The notes: generated from the sequence alone by a model not told the origin. A stretch of 64,000 nt of DNA from Ralstonia pickettii (GCF_016466415.2 NZ_CP066771.1:3100001-3164000); one strand, 5' to 3'. Positions 1 to 9,889 are shown, numbered from the stretch's first letter. Numbers and translations: made by a program.

Positions 1-167
1 TTCAAACGCGCCTCACCCTCCGTTGGGAGGGCCCCAACTTCACCGATCTGTCATGTTATGCCCCCTAACATCGGCGATCGGCGCCAAGGGCTCGTCGCCC
101 GTCGTACGCAGGCCGTCAAAACAACACAACAGCACAGGCCGTCGACTCGTCTTTTGGGGGAAGCACC

Positions 168-1256
168 ATGTGGCAGAGACTGGCACGCCGCGGCGCGTGC
201 GCACTGGCCTGGGCGGCCGTCACGCTGACGGCGCATGCGCAAGGCACGTCGTTCGTCGTGGGGCAACTGATCGAGCGCGGCGCAGACCAGGCCGACTATG
301 CGCGCGACTTCATGGCGGGCGCCAAGGTGGCTTTCGATGCTGCCAACCAGAGCGGCGGCATCAAGGGCCGGCGCATCAGCCTCGTCCGGCGCGAGGCGGC
401 GCTCAACGAAGCCATTCCGCAGGCCGTTGACATGATCGAACACGACCATGTCGAGTTGCTCTTTGGCGTAAGCGAACGCTTGCTGCCGGTGCTGGCAGCG
501 TCTCCCGAGATCGCACGGCGCAATGTGCCGTTGCTCGCCCCGCTCTCAGGTGCGACGTCGACCGCCGACAACGTTTTGTTCATCCGCCCCGATTACGACC
601 ACGAAATCGTCGCCGCGCACAACCGGCTGCGGCAGTTCGGCATGCGGCGAATTGCACTCGTCACGGCAGCGGGCTTCGATCCGCAACTCGGGGTGCGCCT
701 GCGTGGCTCGATCGCCAAGGGAAATGCTGCCGAACCGCTGGACCTTTACACACTTACCGGAGACCCGGCCGAGCTTGCGGCCCGCATCGCGCCGACAAAG
801 CCAACAGCGGTGATCATCGCCGGCGACACGCTCACCTACGCCACCGTCGGACGTGCGCTGGCGCAGCAGGGCTGGTATGGCTTTCTGGTCGGGCTGTCGT
901 CCGTCAACCCTCAAGTGGCGCGCGAAATCCTGGGCTCCGGCTACAGCGGCGGCATGCTGCTCGCCCAGACGGTGCCAAACCCGGCCAGCGGCGTCACCAA
1001 GGTCGCGCGCGAGCATATGGCGCGGATGAAGCAGTTTCTGGATGAGCCGCCTTCCGCCGCGACGCTATCGGGGTATATCGCCGCGGTGTATTTGGTTCAG
1101 GCGATGAATGCCGCGGGCGGCAAGGTGACCGGCGTGGAACTGCGGCGCGCGTTGCAGACGCGCGTTGATGTAGGCGGGTTCACGCTGGATTTCACGCGTG
1201 GGAATCGGGGGAGCGAGTTTGTTGATCTGAATTACATTCAGGGAGCGGGGAATTGA
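168..1256 (+). CDS. Periplasmic ABC substrate-binding protein (Leu/Ile/Val-binding fold), orphan
   Basis: A 362-aa secreted binding protein of the type 1 periplasmic fold (Peripla_BP_6-like), probably delivering a small solute to an ABC importer encoded elsewhere. The N-terminus has a basic patch, a hydrophobic stretch and an Ala-His-Ala cleavage site near residue 24. The mature start (VVGQLIERGADQADYARDF) and later MAGAKVAFDAAN follow the pattern of this family. The ATG is preceded by a purine-rich GGGGGAAG. No permease or ATPase gene lies nearby, so the ligand cannot be read from context. It could also be a sensor-associated binding protein. The gene ends just before a pair of palindromic repeats. 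Confidence 0.8.
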   Translation: MWQRLARRGACALAWAAVTLTAHAQGTSFVVGQLIERGADQADYARDFMAGAKVAFDAANQSGGIKGRRISLVRREAALNEAIPQAVDMIEHDHVELLFGVSERLLPVLAASPEIARRNVPLLAPLSGATSTADNVLFIRPDYDHEIVAAHNRLRQFGMRRIALVTAAGFDPQLGVRLRGSIAKGNAAEPLDLYTLTGDPAELAARIAPTKPTAVIIAGDTLTYATVGRALAQQGWYGFLVGLSSVNPQVAREILGSGYSGGMLLAQTVPNPASGVTKVAREHMARMKQFLDEPPSAATLSGYIAAVYLVQAMNAAGGKVTGVELRRALQTRVDVGGFTLDFTRGNRGSEFVDLNYIQGAGN

Positions 1257-1268
1257 TTCTGGCTTGGG

Positions 1269-1483
1269 GGTCCACCCTCCTTTCGTTCCCTGCCGGGACC
1301 GACTCACTTTTCTTTGTCTTGCCAAAGAAAAGTAAGCAAAAGAAAGGCGCGCCCGAGATGGCGACTTCCCCTTGAAATTGTGTGACCGGGCGGGGAAGGA
1401 GGCAAACTCGCTTCGCTCAGACAGCCTCCTTCCTTGATCCGCCCGCTCACAAAAATTCAAGGCGCCATCAAGGGCTCAACGTC
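1269..1483 (-). repeat. Palindromic intergenic repeat copy R1 (subtype B, reverse orientation)
   Basis: A ~215-bp element sharing its outer sequences with R5 (23636-23850) in reverse orientation: the tail ending in a GGTCCACC-type block, a small hairpin CTTTTCTTTG/CAAAGAAAAG and an outer arm containing GGCGCC. The central stem differs from R5: here it is built on GGAAGGAGGC/GCCTCCTTCC instead of GGCGGGGAA/TTCCCCGCC, while the loop CTGTCTGAGCG keeps the same motif. It lies between two convergent genes and faces R2 across a hairpin spacer. Confidence 0.8.
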
Positions 1484-1490
1484 AAAAGAG

Positions 1491-1520
1491 AAAGGCCAAC
1501 CCATCGCGCGGTTGGCCTTT
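1491..1520. terminator. Hairpin between repeats R1 and R2, bidirectional terminator candidate
   Basis: AAAGGCCAACC and GGTTGGCCTTT form an 11-bp perfect stem with an 8-nt loop, A-rich on one side and T-rich on the other. It could stop transcription from both the upstream binding-protein gene and the convergent rep gene. A nearly identical hairpin separates R4 and R5 at 23599-23628. Confidence 0.6.
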
Positions 1521-1560
1521 TCATTTGGGCTTGCGCCCCGAGGGTGTGGCTTTCTCCTTT

Positions 1561-1777
1561 GACTTTCCTGCCCTAGATGGCGCCTTCAATTTTTGTAAGC
1601 GGGCGGAAAAAAGGCGGGGAACTGTCTGAGCGTAGCGAGTTTTCCCCGCCTCCGCACGGTTACGGAAATTGAAGGAATCTTTCGCCATCTCGGGCGCGCA
1701 TTTCTTTGCTTACTTTCTTTGGGCAAGACCAAAGAAAGTGAGTCAGCCCCGGCAGGGGCTGAAACAAGGGATGCACC
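1561..1777 (+). repeat. Palindromic intergenic repeat copy R2 (subtype A)
   Basis: This copy folds as a long imperfect hairpin. AGATGGCG at 1575-1582 pairs with CGCCATCT at 1683-1690. Inside that, a TTCAATTTT/AAATTGAA arm leads to GGCGGGGAA and TTCCCCGCC around a loop containing CTGAGCG. Two smaller hairpins follow: ACTTTCTTTGG/CCAAAGAAAGT (1712-1739) and CAGCCCC/GGGGCTG. The copy ends in AACAAGGGATGCACC. The same layout recurs at 4637-4853. Apparent reading frames through it, including the peptide LSERSEF, are by-products. Confidence 0.85.
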
Positions 1778-1820
1778 AAAACCAAAAACAAAAAACAAAA
1801 ACCCAAAACCCAAAACCGAC

Positions 1821-3941
1821 TCACGAAGCCACAGGTTTCTTAGCCGCCAACAACCCCTTCAACGCCCCCAGCCGATCCTTCGGCGACATCGCCGGCATGG
1901 TGTCCTCCGGCGTCGGCCCGGCATCCTCTCCAAGCTTCATCTCAGCGATATAGCGTGACGGCTCGCACACCACCGTCTCCCGCGCCCGCTTGCGCTTCTT
2001 GCACCAGCTGATATGCAGGCTGCGCTGCGCCCGCGTGATCCCCACATACATCAACCGCCGTTCTTCTTCGATCTTCTCGTCGGTCAACTCATCGTCTTCG
2101 CGGCAGTGCGGCAAGATGCCCTCTTCCACGCCGACCAGGAACACATGCGGATACTCCAGCCCCTTGCTCGCGTGCAGCGTGGACAGGCGCACCGCATCCG
2201 GATCCTCTTCCTTGCCTTCGAGCATGCTGATCAGCGCGATGGTCTGCGTGAGTTCCAGCAGGTTCTTGCCGGTGTCCATCAAGCCATCGGCATTGTCGAA
2301 GCCCGTGGCTTCTTCGTCGTCATCCTTTTCGGGCTTGGTGCCCTTGCGCTTGAGCCAGTCCAGAAACTCCAGCACGTTGGTCCACTTGTTCTGGGCCTGG
2401 CGCTCGTCGTAGGTGTCGTACAGGTAGGCCTCGTAATGGATGCCTTCCATCATCTCGTCGAGCAGCGTGGCGGCGGGCTCCTTGGCGGCGCGGTCCGAGA
2501 GCCGCACGATGAATTCGCAGAACACGCGCAGCGGCTCGAGCTGGCGCGGCGCGAGTTGCGCTTCGATGCCGCCCATCATCGCCGCCTCGAACAGCGACAC
2601 CTTGGCCTGCCCCGCAAACGAACCCAGCACTTCGAGCGTCGCATTGCCCACACCGCGCTTGGGCGTGGTGATGGCGCGAATGAAGGCGGGGTCGTCATCC
2701 GCGTTGGCAATCAGCCGCAGGTACGCGCACAGATCCTTGATCTCGGCCTTGTCGAAAAAGCTTTGCCCGCCCGAGAGCACATACGGAATGCGCTCGCGGC
2801 GCAGGATCTGCTCGAACAGGCGCGCCTGAAAGTTGCCGCGATACAGGATCGCGTAATCGCGAAACTGCGCACGACGCTCGAACTTGTGGGCAGAGAGCTT
2901 GAAGACGACGCTTTCGGCTTCGTGCTCCTCGTCATTGGCGCTGGTGACGTTGATCGCGTCGCCCATGCCGTGCTCGCTCCACAGCGTCTTCTCGAACAGT
3001 TTCGGGTTCTGTGCGATGACCGCGTTGGCGGCATTCAGAATGCGCACCGTGGAGCGGTAGTTCTGCTCCAGCTTGATGACTTTCAGGTTCGGGAAATCCG
3101 TCTGCAACAGCTTGAGGTTGTCGAGCGTGGCGCCACGCCAGCCGTAGATGGCCTGATCGTCGTCGCCCACGGCCGTAAAGGCCGGCGCACGCAGGTGCGA
3201 GCCGCCCGCCAGCAGCTTCAGCAACTGATACTGGCAGGCGTTGGTGTCCTGGTATTCATCGACGAGGAAGTAGCGCAGACGGTTCTGCCACTTCAGGCGC
3301 ACCTCTTCATTGCGCGCGAACAGCTCGGCGGGAATGCGGATCAGGTCGTCGAAGTCCACCGCCTGATACGCGTGCAGCGTCGCCACGTAGTTGCGATAGA
3401 CGAGCGCCGCCTGGTGGTCATCGACGTTGTTGTTGACGAGCGCCTCGGCAATCGCCGTGTCCGGGTCGACGAGACCGTTCTTCCATAGCGAGATCGTGCT
3501 CTGCACGCGGCGGATCAACTGCTTGTCGGTGGTTGCGAGCTGCTCCTGGATCATGCCGAAGCAATCGTCCGAATCCATGATCGAGAAACGTGGCTTGAGG
3601 CCGACATGCTCGGCTTCCGCCCGCAGGATCTGCACGCCCAGCGAGTGAAACGTACAGACCGTCAACTGCTTGATGGGAATGCGCTTGCCATCTTCGCGCG
3701 TCTTGCCGTCCATCAACTTGGCCACGCGCTCCTGCATTTCCTTGGCCGCCTTGTTGGTGAACGTCACCGCGGCGATGTGCTTGGGCTCGAAGCCCTTGTC
3801 GAGAATCAGGTGCGCGATCTTCTGCGTGATCACGCGCGTCTTGCCCGAGCCCGCCCCGGCCAGCACCAGGCAAGGGCCGTCGAGGTAGTGCACACCTTCG
3901 GATTGGGCAGCATTGAGCCCGTGGGCGAGACCGGAAGACAT
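1821..3941 (-). CDS. rep: ATP-dependent DNA helicase Rep (UvrD/Rep superfamily 1)
   Basis: A 706-aa 3'-5' SF1A helicase that unwinds DNA and removes protein roadblocks ahead of replication forks. Visible motifs are Walker A GAGSGKT (residues 29-35), TFTNKAAKEM, DEYQDTN (228-234), GDDDQAIYGWRG, QNYRS, LSTLHASKGLEY and VGITRAQ. Length and the opening LNAAQSEGVHYLDGPCLVLAG resemble E. coli Rep (673 aa) more than UvrD. The start chosen is the ATG giving MSSGLAHGLNAAQ; longer in-frame starts add a 40-residue, Arg-rich stretch with no family similarity. The gene is convergent with the upstream binding protein and separated from it by repeats R1 and R2. Confidence 0.9.
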   Translation of the reverse strand: MSSGLAHGLNAAQSEGVHYLDGPCLVLAGAGSGKTRVITQKIAHLILDKGFEPKHIAAVTFTNKAAKEMQERVAKLMDGKTREDGKRIPIKQLTVCTFHSLGVQILRAEAEHVGLKPRFSIMDSDDCFGMIQEQLATTDKQLIRRVQSTISLWKNGLVDPDTAIAEALVNNNVDDHQAALVYRNYVATLHAYQAVDFDDLIRIPAELFARNEEVRLKWQNRLRYFLVDEYQDTNACQYQLLKLLAGGSHLRAPAFTAVGDDDQAIYGWRGATLDNLKLLQTDFPNLKVIKLEQNYRSTVRILNAANAVIAQNPKLFEKTLWSEHGMGDAINVTSANDEEHEAESVVFKLSAHKFERRAQFRDYAILYRGNFQARLFEQILRRERIPYVLSGGQSFFDKAEIKDLCAYLRLIANADDDPAFIRAITTPKRGVGNATLEVLGSFAGQAKVSLFEAAMMGGIEAQLAPRQLEPLRVFCEFIVRLSDRAAKEPAATLLDEMMEGIHYEAYLYDTYDERQAQNKWTNVLEFLDWLKRKGTKPEKDDDEEATGFDNADGLMDTGKNLLELTQTIALISMLEGKEEDPDAVRLSTLHASKGLEYPHVFLVGVEEGILPHCREDDELTDEKIEEERRLMYVGITRAQRSLHISWCKKRKRARETVVCEPSRYIAEMKLGEDAGPTPEDTMPAMSPKDRLGALKGLLAAKKPVAS

Positions 3942-4214
3942 CGGAACAGGCGGAAGAAAAAGCAGGCGGGAACGACAGCGGAGGGCGATGGTAGCACGGC
4001 GCCTTTGCATCGATTGAGCCGATGAAAAGCCGTTTGCCGGGGGCGCCGTCGGAGGTGCCAATACCGCACCGCACGCGTTTGCGCCCCTCGCTTTTCGCAG
4101 GGGCGTTACACCGCTTACGCGCCGTTACACGAACGGCGTAGTCGACCCCGCACGGCCCGCCGTTATGGACAGGACAGCGGCTGAATCGGTCGGCCGCCCA
4201 CCGGAGAACGCACC

Positions 4215-4541
4215 ATGAACCGCATCCTCAAAGCCCTGGCCATCGGCGCCGTCGCCGTGTCGGCAACCACCGGCGCCTTCGCCCAGACCCAATGGCAAAA
4301 GGACCACCCGCGCCGTGCCGAGGTCAACCACCGTCTCGCCAACCAGAACAAGCGCATCCACAACGAAGTGAAGGAAGGCGAAATCACCAAGGGCCAGGCG
4401 CGCCAGCTGCACAAGGAAGACCGCCAGATTCGCCAGGAAGAGCGCGACATGGCGGCCCAAAACGGTGGGCACATCACCAAACAGGAACAGCGCACGCTGA
4501 ACCAGCAGGAAAACCAGGTCAGCCGCCAAATCGGCAAGTAA
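4215..4541 (+). CDS. Small secreted hypothetical protein, charged and helical
   Basis: A 108-aa protein with a clean signal peptide (MNRILKALAIGAVAVSATTGAFA, cleavage after AFA near residue 23). The mature part is almost entirely charged and polar (RRAEVNHRLANQNKRIHNEVKEGEITKGQARQLHKEDRQIRQEE), predicted all-helical and without cysteine, so it is likely a soluble periplasmic protein. The repeating pattern of Arg, Gln, Glu and Asn suggests two related helical segments (NHRLANQNKRI and LNQQENQVSRQI). A GGAGAACGCACC ribosome binding site precedes the ATG. Similar small secreted proteins are frequent in Burkholderiales, but I know no function for them. Confidence 0.75.
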   Translation: MNRILKALAIGAVAVSATTGAFAQTQWQKDHPRRAEVNHRLANQNKRIHNEVKEGEITKGQARQLHKEDRQIRQEERDMAAQNGGHITKQEQRTLNQQENQVSRQIGK

Positions 4542-4636
4542 GTCAAAGCAAGACGACCAACACCCGCACGTCGGCCACACCCGAACAAGGCGCTCCCGCC
4601 CGCGCCCCGACGGTGTGGCCGTTGTCTTTGGCCTTT

Positions 4637-4853
4637 GACGGTCCTGCCCTAGATGGCGCCTTCAATTTTCGTAAGCGGGCGGAAAAAAGACGGGGAACTG
4701 TCTGAGCGCAGCGAGTTTTCCCCGTCTCCGCCCGGTTACGGAAATTGAAGGAGTCTTTCGCCATCTCGGGCGCGCATTTCTTTGCTTACTTTCTTTGGGC
4801 AAGACCAAAGAAAGTGAGTCAGCCCCGGCAGGGGATGAAACAAGGGATGCACC
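4637..4853 (+). repeat. Palindromic intergenic repeat copy R3 (subtype A)
   Basis: A near-identical copy of R2 in the same orientation. Differences are few: the central stem reads GACGGGGAA/TTCCCCGTC, a compensated change that keeps the pairing, and the third hairpin reads GGGGATG. It lies between the small secreted-protein gene and the promoter of the glycine cleavage operon, ending about 60 bp before the -35 box. Unlike R1/R2 and R4/R5 it is single. Confidence 0.85.
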
Positions 4854-4910
4854 ACAAGCACAAAAAATCCAGCCCTCCCCCCCAACCCGAAACCGCCAAG
4901 TCCACCCCAA

Positions 4911-4939
4911 TTGACAATCCCATCCCCCTTCCGTAAATT
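4911..4939 (+). promoter_or_regulatory. Sigma70-like promoter of the glycine riboswitch-gcvTHP transcript
   Basis: TTGACA at 4911-4916, a 17-bp spacer, and TAAATT at 4934-4939. The predicted transcription start (about 4946) falls just before the first aptamer, which is where a riboswitch transcript should begin. Confidence 0.75.
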
Positions 4940-4948
4940 CCGGCCATC

Positions 4949-5173
4949 CATCCGGGAGAGCGTGCCCGCCGTACACGGCAAGGCGCCGCCGAAGGGGTAG
5001 CACCCGAAAACTCTCAGGCATCCAGGACCGGGCGGATCGGCGGACATGCGTCCGACCGCACTCTGGAGAGCTGGCGCCGCACGACCACTGCGGGCGCCCA
5101 CCGAAGGGGCTCACGAACGGCGCGCACCGCTATGCGCCCCGCTTCGCAATCTCTCAGGTACCAAGGACAGAGG
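4949..5173 (+). promoter_or_regulatory. Tandem glycine riboswitch (two gcvT-type aptamers)
   Basis: Two consecutive glycine aptamers in the leader of gcvT. Aptamer 1 (about 4949-5057) has GGGAGAG, CCGAAGGGGTAGCACCCG and AACTCTCAGGCATCCAGGACC. Aptamer 2 (about 5060-5173) has TGGAGAG, ACCGAAGGGGCTCAC and ATCTCTCAGGTACCAAGGAC. The paired GGAGAG, CCGAAGGGG and CTCTCAGG blocks are the recognised core of the family. Glycine binding is expected to raise expression of the glycine cleavage genes downstream. Confidence 0.95.
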
Positions 5174-5243
5174 GGCCATCTGCGCAGCTTGTTGATCTTC
5201 ATGGCGTCACCATGAGGCATCAGGCTGCGCGGGTGGCCTTTTT
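5174..5243 (+). terminator. Riboswitch expression platform: intrinsic terminator
   Basis: Bases 5174-5188 (GGCCATCTGCGCAGC) can pair with 5224-5238 (GCTGCGCGGGTGGCC) over 15 positions with two G-U pairs, followed at once by TTTTT. The left arm begins next to the 3' strand of the aptamer-2 closing helix. This fits a glycine-ON switch in which ligand binding disfavours the terminator. The exact alternative pairing is inferred. Confidence 0.7.
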
Positions 5244-5309
5244 GCTTTTCTGGTCCCGAATAACGCGCCGCGCCCGGCCACAGTGGCGGCGCCTCTGCCG
5301 AGAGATTCC

Positions 5310-6437
5310 ATGACGCTCCAACACACGCCGCTCAATGCCATCCACCGCTCGCTGGGCGCCCGCATGGTCGACTTTGGCGGCTGGGACATGCCCGTCAACT
5401 ACGGCTCCCAGATCGAAGAACATCACGCGGTGCGCCAGGACGCCGGCGTCTTCGACGTCTCGCACATGTGCGTGGTCGACCTCACCGGTGCGCGTGTGCG
5501 CGACTTCCTGCGAGGGCTGCTCGCCAACAACGTCGACAAGCTGCAGACCCCCGGCAAGGCGCTCTACAGTTGCATGCTGAACCCCAAGGGCGGCGTGATC
5601 GACGACCTGATCGTCTACTTCTTCCGCGAAGACTGGTTCCGCCTGGTGGTCAACGCCGGCACCGCCCCGACGGACCTGGAGTGGATCGTCGCGCAGAACG
5701 CCGCCGCCGGCACCGACGTGACCATCACGCCGCGCCGCTCCGACAACAACGCGGGCGCCGAGCCGCTGGGCATCCTGGCGGTGCAAGGCCCGAACGCGCG
5801 TGCCAAGACCTACGCCGCGCTGCCCGGCTCGCAGGCCGTGGGCGACGCGCTCAAGCCGTTCAACGCGGGCTTTGTCACCGTGGAAAACGTGGGCGAGATC
5901 ATGGTGGCCCGCACCGGCTACACCGGTGAAGACGGTTTCGAACTGGTCGTGCCGGCCGCGCAGATTGCGGGCGTCTGGGAGCGCCTGCTGCAGGCCGGCG
6001 TGCGCCCGGCAGGCCTGGGCGCGCGCGACACGCTGCGCCTGGAAGCCGGCATGAACCTCTACGGCCAGGATATGGACGAGCACGTCTCGCCGCTCGACGC
6101 CGGCCTCGCCTGGACGGTCGACCTGCAAAGCGAACGCGACTTCACCGGCAAGGCCGCGCTGCAAGCCGGTGGACAACGCGAACAGTTCGTCGGCCTGATC
6201 CTGCGCGACAAGGGCGGCGTGCTGCGCGCCCACCAGAAAGTCATCACCGCCGCCGGTGACGGCGAGATCACCAGCGGCACGTTCAGCCCGAGCCTGTCGC
6301 TCTCCATCGCACTGGCGCGCCTGCCCAAGGACGTGGCCATCGGCACCGACGTACAGGTCGAAATTCGCGACCGCAAGTTGACCGCGACTGTGGTTAAACT
6401 GCCGTTCGTGCGCAATGGCAAGGCGCTGGTCAGCTGA
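5310..6437 (+). CDS. gcvT: Glycine cleavage system T protein (aminomethyltransferase)
   Basis: A 375-aa cytosolic enzyme that transfers the methylene carbon from the aminomethyl-lipoyl arm of GcvH to tetrahydrofolate, releasing ammonia. The opening [32 protein letters not shown] is the classic folate-domain start, followed by FDVSHM and, later, GYTGEDGFE and [16 protein letters not shown]. Length is close to E. coli GcvT (364 aa). The ATG at 5310 was chosen over an upstream GTG because of the GAGAG purine run before it and family alignment. It is the first gene after the glycine riboswitch and is followed by gcvH after 47 bp. Confidence 0.96.
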   Translation: MTLQHTPLNAIHRSLGARMVDFGGWDMPVNYGSQIEEHHAVRQDAGVFDVSHMCVVDLTGARVRDFLRGLLANNVDKLQTPGKALYSCMLNPKGGVIDDLIVYFFREDWFRLVVNAGTAPTDLEWIVAQNAAAGTDVTITPRRSDNNAGAEPLGILAVQGPNARAKTYAALPGSQAVGDALKPFNAGFVTVENVGEIMVARTGYTGEDGFELVVPAAQIAGVWERLLQAGVRPAGLGARDTLRLEAGMNLYGQDMDEHVSPLDAGLAWTVDLQSERDFTGKAALQAGGQREQFVGLILRDKGGVLRAHQKVITAAGDGEITSGTFSPSLSLSIALARLPKDVAIGTDVQVEIRDRKLTATVVKLPFVRNGKALVS

Positions 6438-6484
6438 ACACCGAATTTGCATCCCCCAATACCCATTTTCCGGAGAACCCTTTC

Positions 6485-6865
6485 ATGAGCAACGTCCCCG
6501 CCGATCTGAAGTACACCGAACACGACGAGTGGATCCGCGTTGAAGCCGACGGCACGCTGACCATCGGCATTACCGACTTCGCGCAGGAACAGCTCGGCGA
6601 CATCGTCTTTCTGGAGCTGCCGGAAGCCGGCCGCGCCGTCGCCAAGGACGAAGCGATTGCGGTGGTGGAGTCGGTCAAGGCCGCTTCCGACATCTTCGCC
6701 CCGGTGGCCGGCGAGATCGTCGCCAACAACGCTGACGCCGCCGGCGCGCCGGAATCCGTGAACGCCGGCGCCTACGAGGCCTGGCTGTTCAAGATCAAGC
6801 CGACCAACGCCGACGACGTGAACGCCCTGATGTCGGCTGCTGATTACGAAGCCAAGATCGGCTAA
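6485..6865 (+). CDS. gcvH: Glycine cleavage system H protein (lipoyl carrier)
   Basis: A 126-aa carrier that shuttles the aminomethyl group between GcvP, GcvT and the lipoamide dehydrogenase on a lipoylated lysine. The lipoylation motif [10 protein letters not shown] is present with Lys65, and the fold hallmarks [20 protein letters not shown] precede it. The C-terminus ([12 protein letters not shown]) is typical. A CGGAGAACC ribosome binding site lies 7-8 bases before the ATG. It is in the gcvT-gcvH-gcvP order, with short spacers that suggest one transcript. Confidence 0.97.
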   Translation: MSNVPADLKYTEHDEWIRVEADGTLTIGITDFAQEQLGDIVFLELPEAGRAVAKDEAIAVVESVKAASDIFAPVAGEIVANNADAAGAPESVNAGAYEAWLFKIKPTNADDVNALMSAADYEAKIG

Positions 6866-6949
6866 TCCGGTCCTCCGGCCGGTGCGCGCGCCCTGACCTG
6901 CGCTGCGCATCGGCCATTGCTTGCATCGCCTGAATTTCGAGCCCTTGCC

Positions 6950-9889
6950 ATGAACGCTCCGCACCCCGCTTCCTCGGCGCTTGCCGCCGAACGCCCGACG
7001 TTGGCTGACCTGGAGGCGCGCGACGCCTTCGCGCACCGCCACATCGGCCCGTCTGCCGACGAGCAGACCGCCATGCTCGGCACGCTCGGCTATACCAGCC
7101 GCGCCGCGCTGATCGACGCCGTGATCCCGCCGGCCATCCGCCGCCAGGACGGCATGCCGCTGGGCGAATTCACGCAGCCGCTGACCGAAGAAGCGGCGCT
7201 CGCCAAGCTGCGCGGCATCGCCGGGCAGAACCGCGTGGTCAAGAGCCTGATCGGCCAGGGCTATTACGGCACGCATACGCCGGGCGTCATCCTGCGCAAC
7301 ATTCTCGAGAACCCCGCCTGGTACACGGCGTACACGCCATATCAGCCGGAAATCTCGCAGGGCCGCCTGGAGGCGATGCTGAATTTCCAGCAGATGGTGA
7401 TCGACCTCACGGCGATGGACATCGCCAATGCGTCGATGCTGGACGAAGCGACCGCCGCTGCCGAAGCCATGACGCTGCTGCAGCGCATTGGCAAATCGAA
7501 GTCGACCGTGTTCTTCGTGGCCGACGACGTGCTGCCGCAAACGCTGGAAGTCGTGCGCACGCGCGCCGAGCCGATCGGCGTGCAAGTGGTGACCGGCCCG
7601 GCGGCCGACGCGGCCAAGCACGACGCGTTCGGCGTGCTGCTGCAATACCCGGGCGCCAACGGTGCGCTGCTGGGCGATCTGGCGACGTACCAGGCCCTGA
7701 CCGATGCCGTGCACGCCGCCGGCGGTCTGGTCGTGGCCGCCGCCGATCTGCTGGCACTCACGCTGCTGGCCGCGCCGGGCGAATGGGGTGCCGACGTCGT
7801 GATCGGCAACACGCAGCGTTTTGGCGTGCCGTTCGGTTTCGGCGGCCCGCACGCCGGCTACATGGCCGTGCGCGACGCGTTCAAGCGCTCGATGCCCGGC
7901 CGACTGGTCGGCGTGACGATCGATGCGCAAGGCAATCCGGCCTACCGCCTCGCTCTGCAAACGCGCGAACAGCACATCCGCCGCGAGAAGGCCACCTCGA
8001 ACATCTGTACCGCGCAGGTGCTGCTGGGCGTGATGGCGTCGATGTACGCCGTCTACCACGGCCCGCAAGGCCTGAAGCGCATCGCCCAGCGCGTGCATCG
8101 CCTGACCGCCACGCTGGCAGCCGGCCTGCGTGCGATCGGCTACACGCTGGAATCCGACGCGTTCTTCGACACGCTGACCGTCGCCACCGGCCCGCGCACC
8201 GCGAACCTGCACATCGCAGCACAGGCGCACGGCATCAACCTGCGCCAGATCGACGATGCGCGACTGGGCATCTCGCTGGACGAGACGGTCACACGCGCGG
8301 ACGTCGTTGCGCTGTGGGAAGTCTTCGCGCATGCCGCCCACGCCGCCGCACCGGACTTCGACCAGACCGAAGCGGGCGTGGCCGATGCGTATCCGGCCTC
8401 GCTCATCCGCCAGAGCGCGTACCTGACGCACCCGGTGTTCAACGCACACCATTCCGAGCACGAAATGCTGCGCTACCTGCGCAGCCTGGCCGACAAGGAC
8501 CTCGCGCTCGACCGCACGATGATCCCGCTGGGCTCGTGCACCATGAAGCTCAATGCCACCGCAGAAATGCTGCCGGTGACGTGGCCCGAGTTCTCGAACA
8601 TCCACCCGTTCGCGCCGGCCGACCAGACCGTCGGCTACCGCGAGATGATCGACCAGCTCGAGCAGATGCTGTGCGCCGCCACCGGCTACGCGGCCGTGAG
8701 CCTGCAGCCGAACGCAGGTTCGCAAGGTGAGTACGCCGGTCTGCTGATCATTCACGCCTACCACGCCAGCCGCGGTGAAGCGCACCGCAACGTGTGCCTG
8801 ATCCCATCGTCGGCGCACGGTACGAACCCCGCATCGGCGCAGATGGCCGGCATGCAGGTCGTTGTCGTGGCGTGCGATGAGTGCGGCAACGTCGATCTGG
8901 CCGACCTGGAGAAGAAGGCGGCCGAGCACAGCAAGAACCTCGCGGCGATCATGATCACCTACCCGTCCACGCACGGCGTGTTCGAGGAAGGCGTGAAGCG
9001 CGTCTGCGAGATCGTGCACAGCCACGGCGGTCAGGTCTACGTGGACGGCGCGAACATGAACGCCATGGTCGGCACGGCCGCGCCGGGCCACTTCGGCGGC
9101 GACGTCTCGCACCTGAACCTGCACAAGACGTTCTGCATTCCGCACGGCGGCGGCGGCCCGGGCGTTGGTCCGGTGGCCGTGGGCGCACACCTCGCGCCGT
9201 TCCTGCCCGGCCGCGCGGCGTCGGGTGAAGATGCCAGCCAGAACATCGGCAACGTGTCGGCGTCGGCGTTCGGCTCTGCGTCGATCCTGCCGATCTCGTG
9301 GATGTACATCGCGATGATGGGCGCCGCGGGCCTGACCGCCGCCACCGAGACGGCTATCCTGACGGCCAACTACGTGGCCAAGCGTCTTGCGCCGTACTAC
9401 CCGGTGCTCTACACGGGCGCGCACGGCCTGGTGGCGCACGAGTGCATTCTCGACATCCGCCCGCTGCAGAAGGAATCGGGCATCAGCAACGAAGACATCG
9501 CCAAGCGCCTGATGGACTTCGGCTTCCACGCGCCGACGATGAGCTTCCCGGTGCCGGGCACGCTGATGATCGAGCCCACCGAAAGCGAGCCGAAGGTGGA
9601 ACTCGACCGCTTCATCGACGCGATGATCGCCATCCGCGGCGAAGTCGACAAGGTGATCTCGGGCGAATTCGACCGCGAAGACAATCCGCTCAAGCACGCA
9701 CCGCACACCGCAGCCGTGGTGATGGCCGATGACTGGTCGCACAAGTACACGCGTGAGCAGGCCGCCTACCCGGTGGCATCGCTGCGCGCGCGCAAGTACT
9801 GGCCGCCGGTCGGCCGCGCCGACAACGTCTACGGCGACCGCAACCTGTTCTGCGCCTGCGTACCGATGAGCGAGTACGCGCAGGACTAA
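6950..9889 (+). CDS. gcvP: Glycine dehydrogenase (decarboxylating), P protein
   Basis: A 979-aa PLP enzyme that decarboxylates glycine and loads the aminomethyl group on GcvH. It is the single-chain form, with N-terminal ([16 protein letters not shown]) and C-terminal ([33 protein letters not shown]) halves. The PLP lysine is Lys726 in HKTF. The start at MNAPHPASS was chosen on family length; an in-frame upstream ATG would add 11 residues. The ribosome binding site is weak. A 1412-codon open frame on the opposite strand covers this gene and is only a GC-skewed shadow. Confidence 0.96.
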   Translation: MNAPHPASSALAAERPTLADLEARDAFAHRHIGPSADEQTAMLGTLGYTSRAALIDAVIPPAIRRQDGMPLGEFTQPLTEEAALAKLRGIAGQNRVVKSLIGQGYYGTHTPGVILRNILENPAWYTAYTPYQPEISQGRLEAMLNFQQMVIDLTAMDIANASMLDEATAAAEAMTLLQRIGKSKSTVFFVADDVLPQTLEVVRTRAEPIGVQVVTGPAADAAKHDAFGVLLQYPGANGALLGDLATYQALTDAVHAAGGLVVAAADLLALTLLAAPGEWGADVVIGNTQRFGVPFGFGGPHAGYMAVRDAFKRSMPGRLVGVTIDAQGNPAYRLALQTREQHIRREKATSNICTAQVLLGVMASMYAVYHGPQGLKRIAQRVHRLTATLAAGLRAIGYTLESDAFFDTLTVATGPRTANLHIAAQAHGINLRQIDDARLGISLDETVTRADVVALWEVFAHAAHAAAPDFDQTEAGVADAYPASLIRQSAYLTHPVFNAHHSEHEMLRYLRSLADKDLALDRTMIPLGSCTMKLNATAEMLPVTWPEFSNIHPFAPADQTVGYREMIDQLEQMLCAATGYAAVSLQPNAGSQGEYAGLLIIHAYHASRGEAHRNVCLIPSSAHGTNPASAQMAGMQVVVVACDECGNVDLADLEKKAAEHSKNLAAIMITYPSTHGVFEEGVKRVCEIVHSHGGQVYVDGANMNAMVGTAAPGHFGGDVSHLNLHKTFCIPHGGGGPGVGPVAVGAHLAPFLPGRAASGEDASQNIGNVSASAFGSASILPISWMYIAMMGAAGLTAATETAILTANYVAKRLAPYYPVLYTGAHGLVAHECILDIRPLQKESGISNEDIAKRLMDFGFHAPTMSFPVPGTLMIEPTESEPKVELDRFIDAMIAIRGEVDKVISGEFDREDNPLKHAPHTAAVVMADDWSHKYTREQAAYPVASLRARKYWPPVGRADNVYGDRNLFCACVPMSEYAQD

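Noticed and set aside
1669-1953. Small frames across the palindromic repeats (also 4745-4936, 23659-23862)
   Set aside because: They are by-products of the repeat (peptides with LSERSEF or FAYFSLARQRK), found in every copy on either strand.
2013-3488. A 491-codon plus-strand frame
   Set aside because: Antisense to rep, with no motif of its own.
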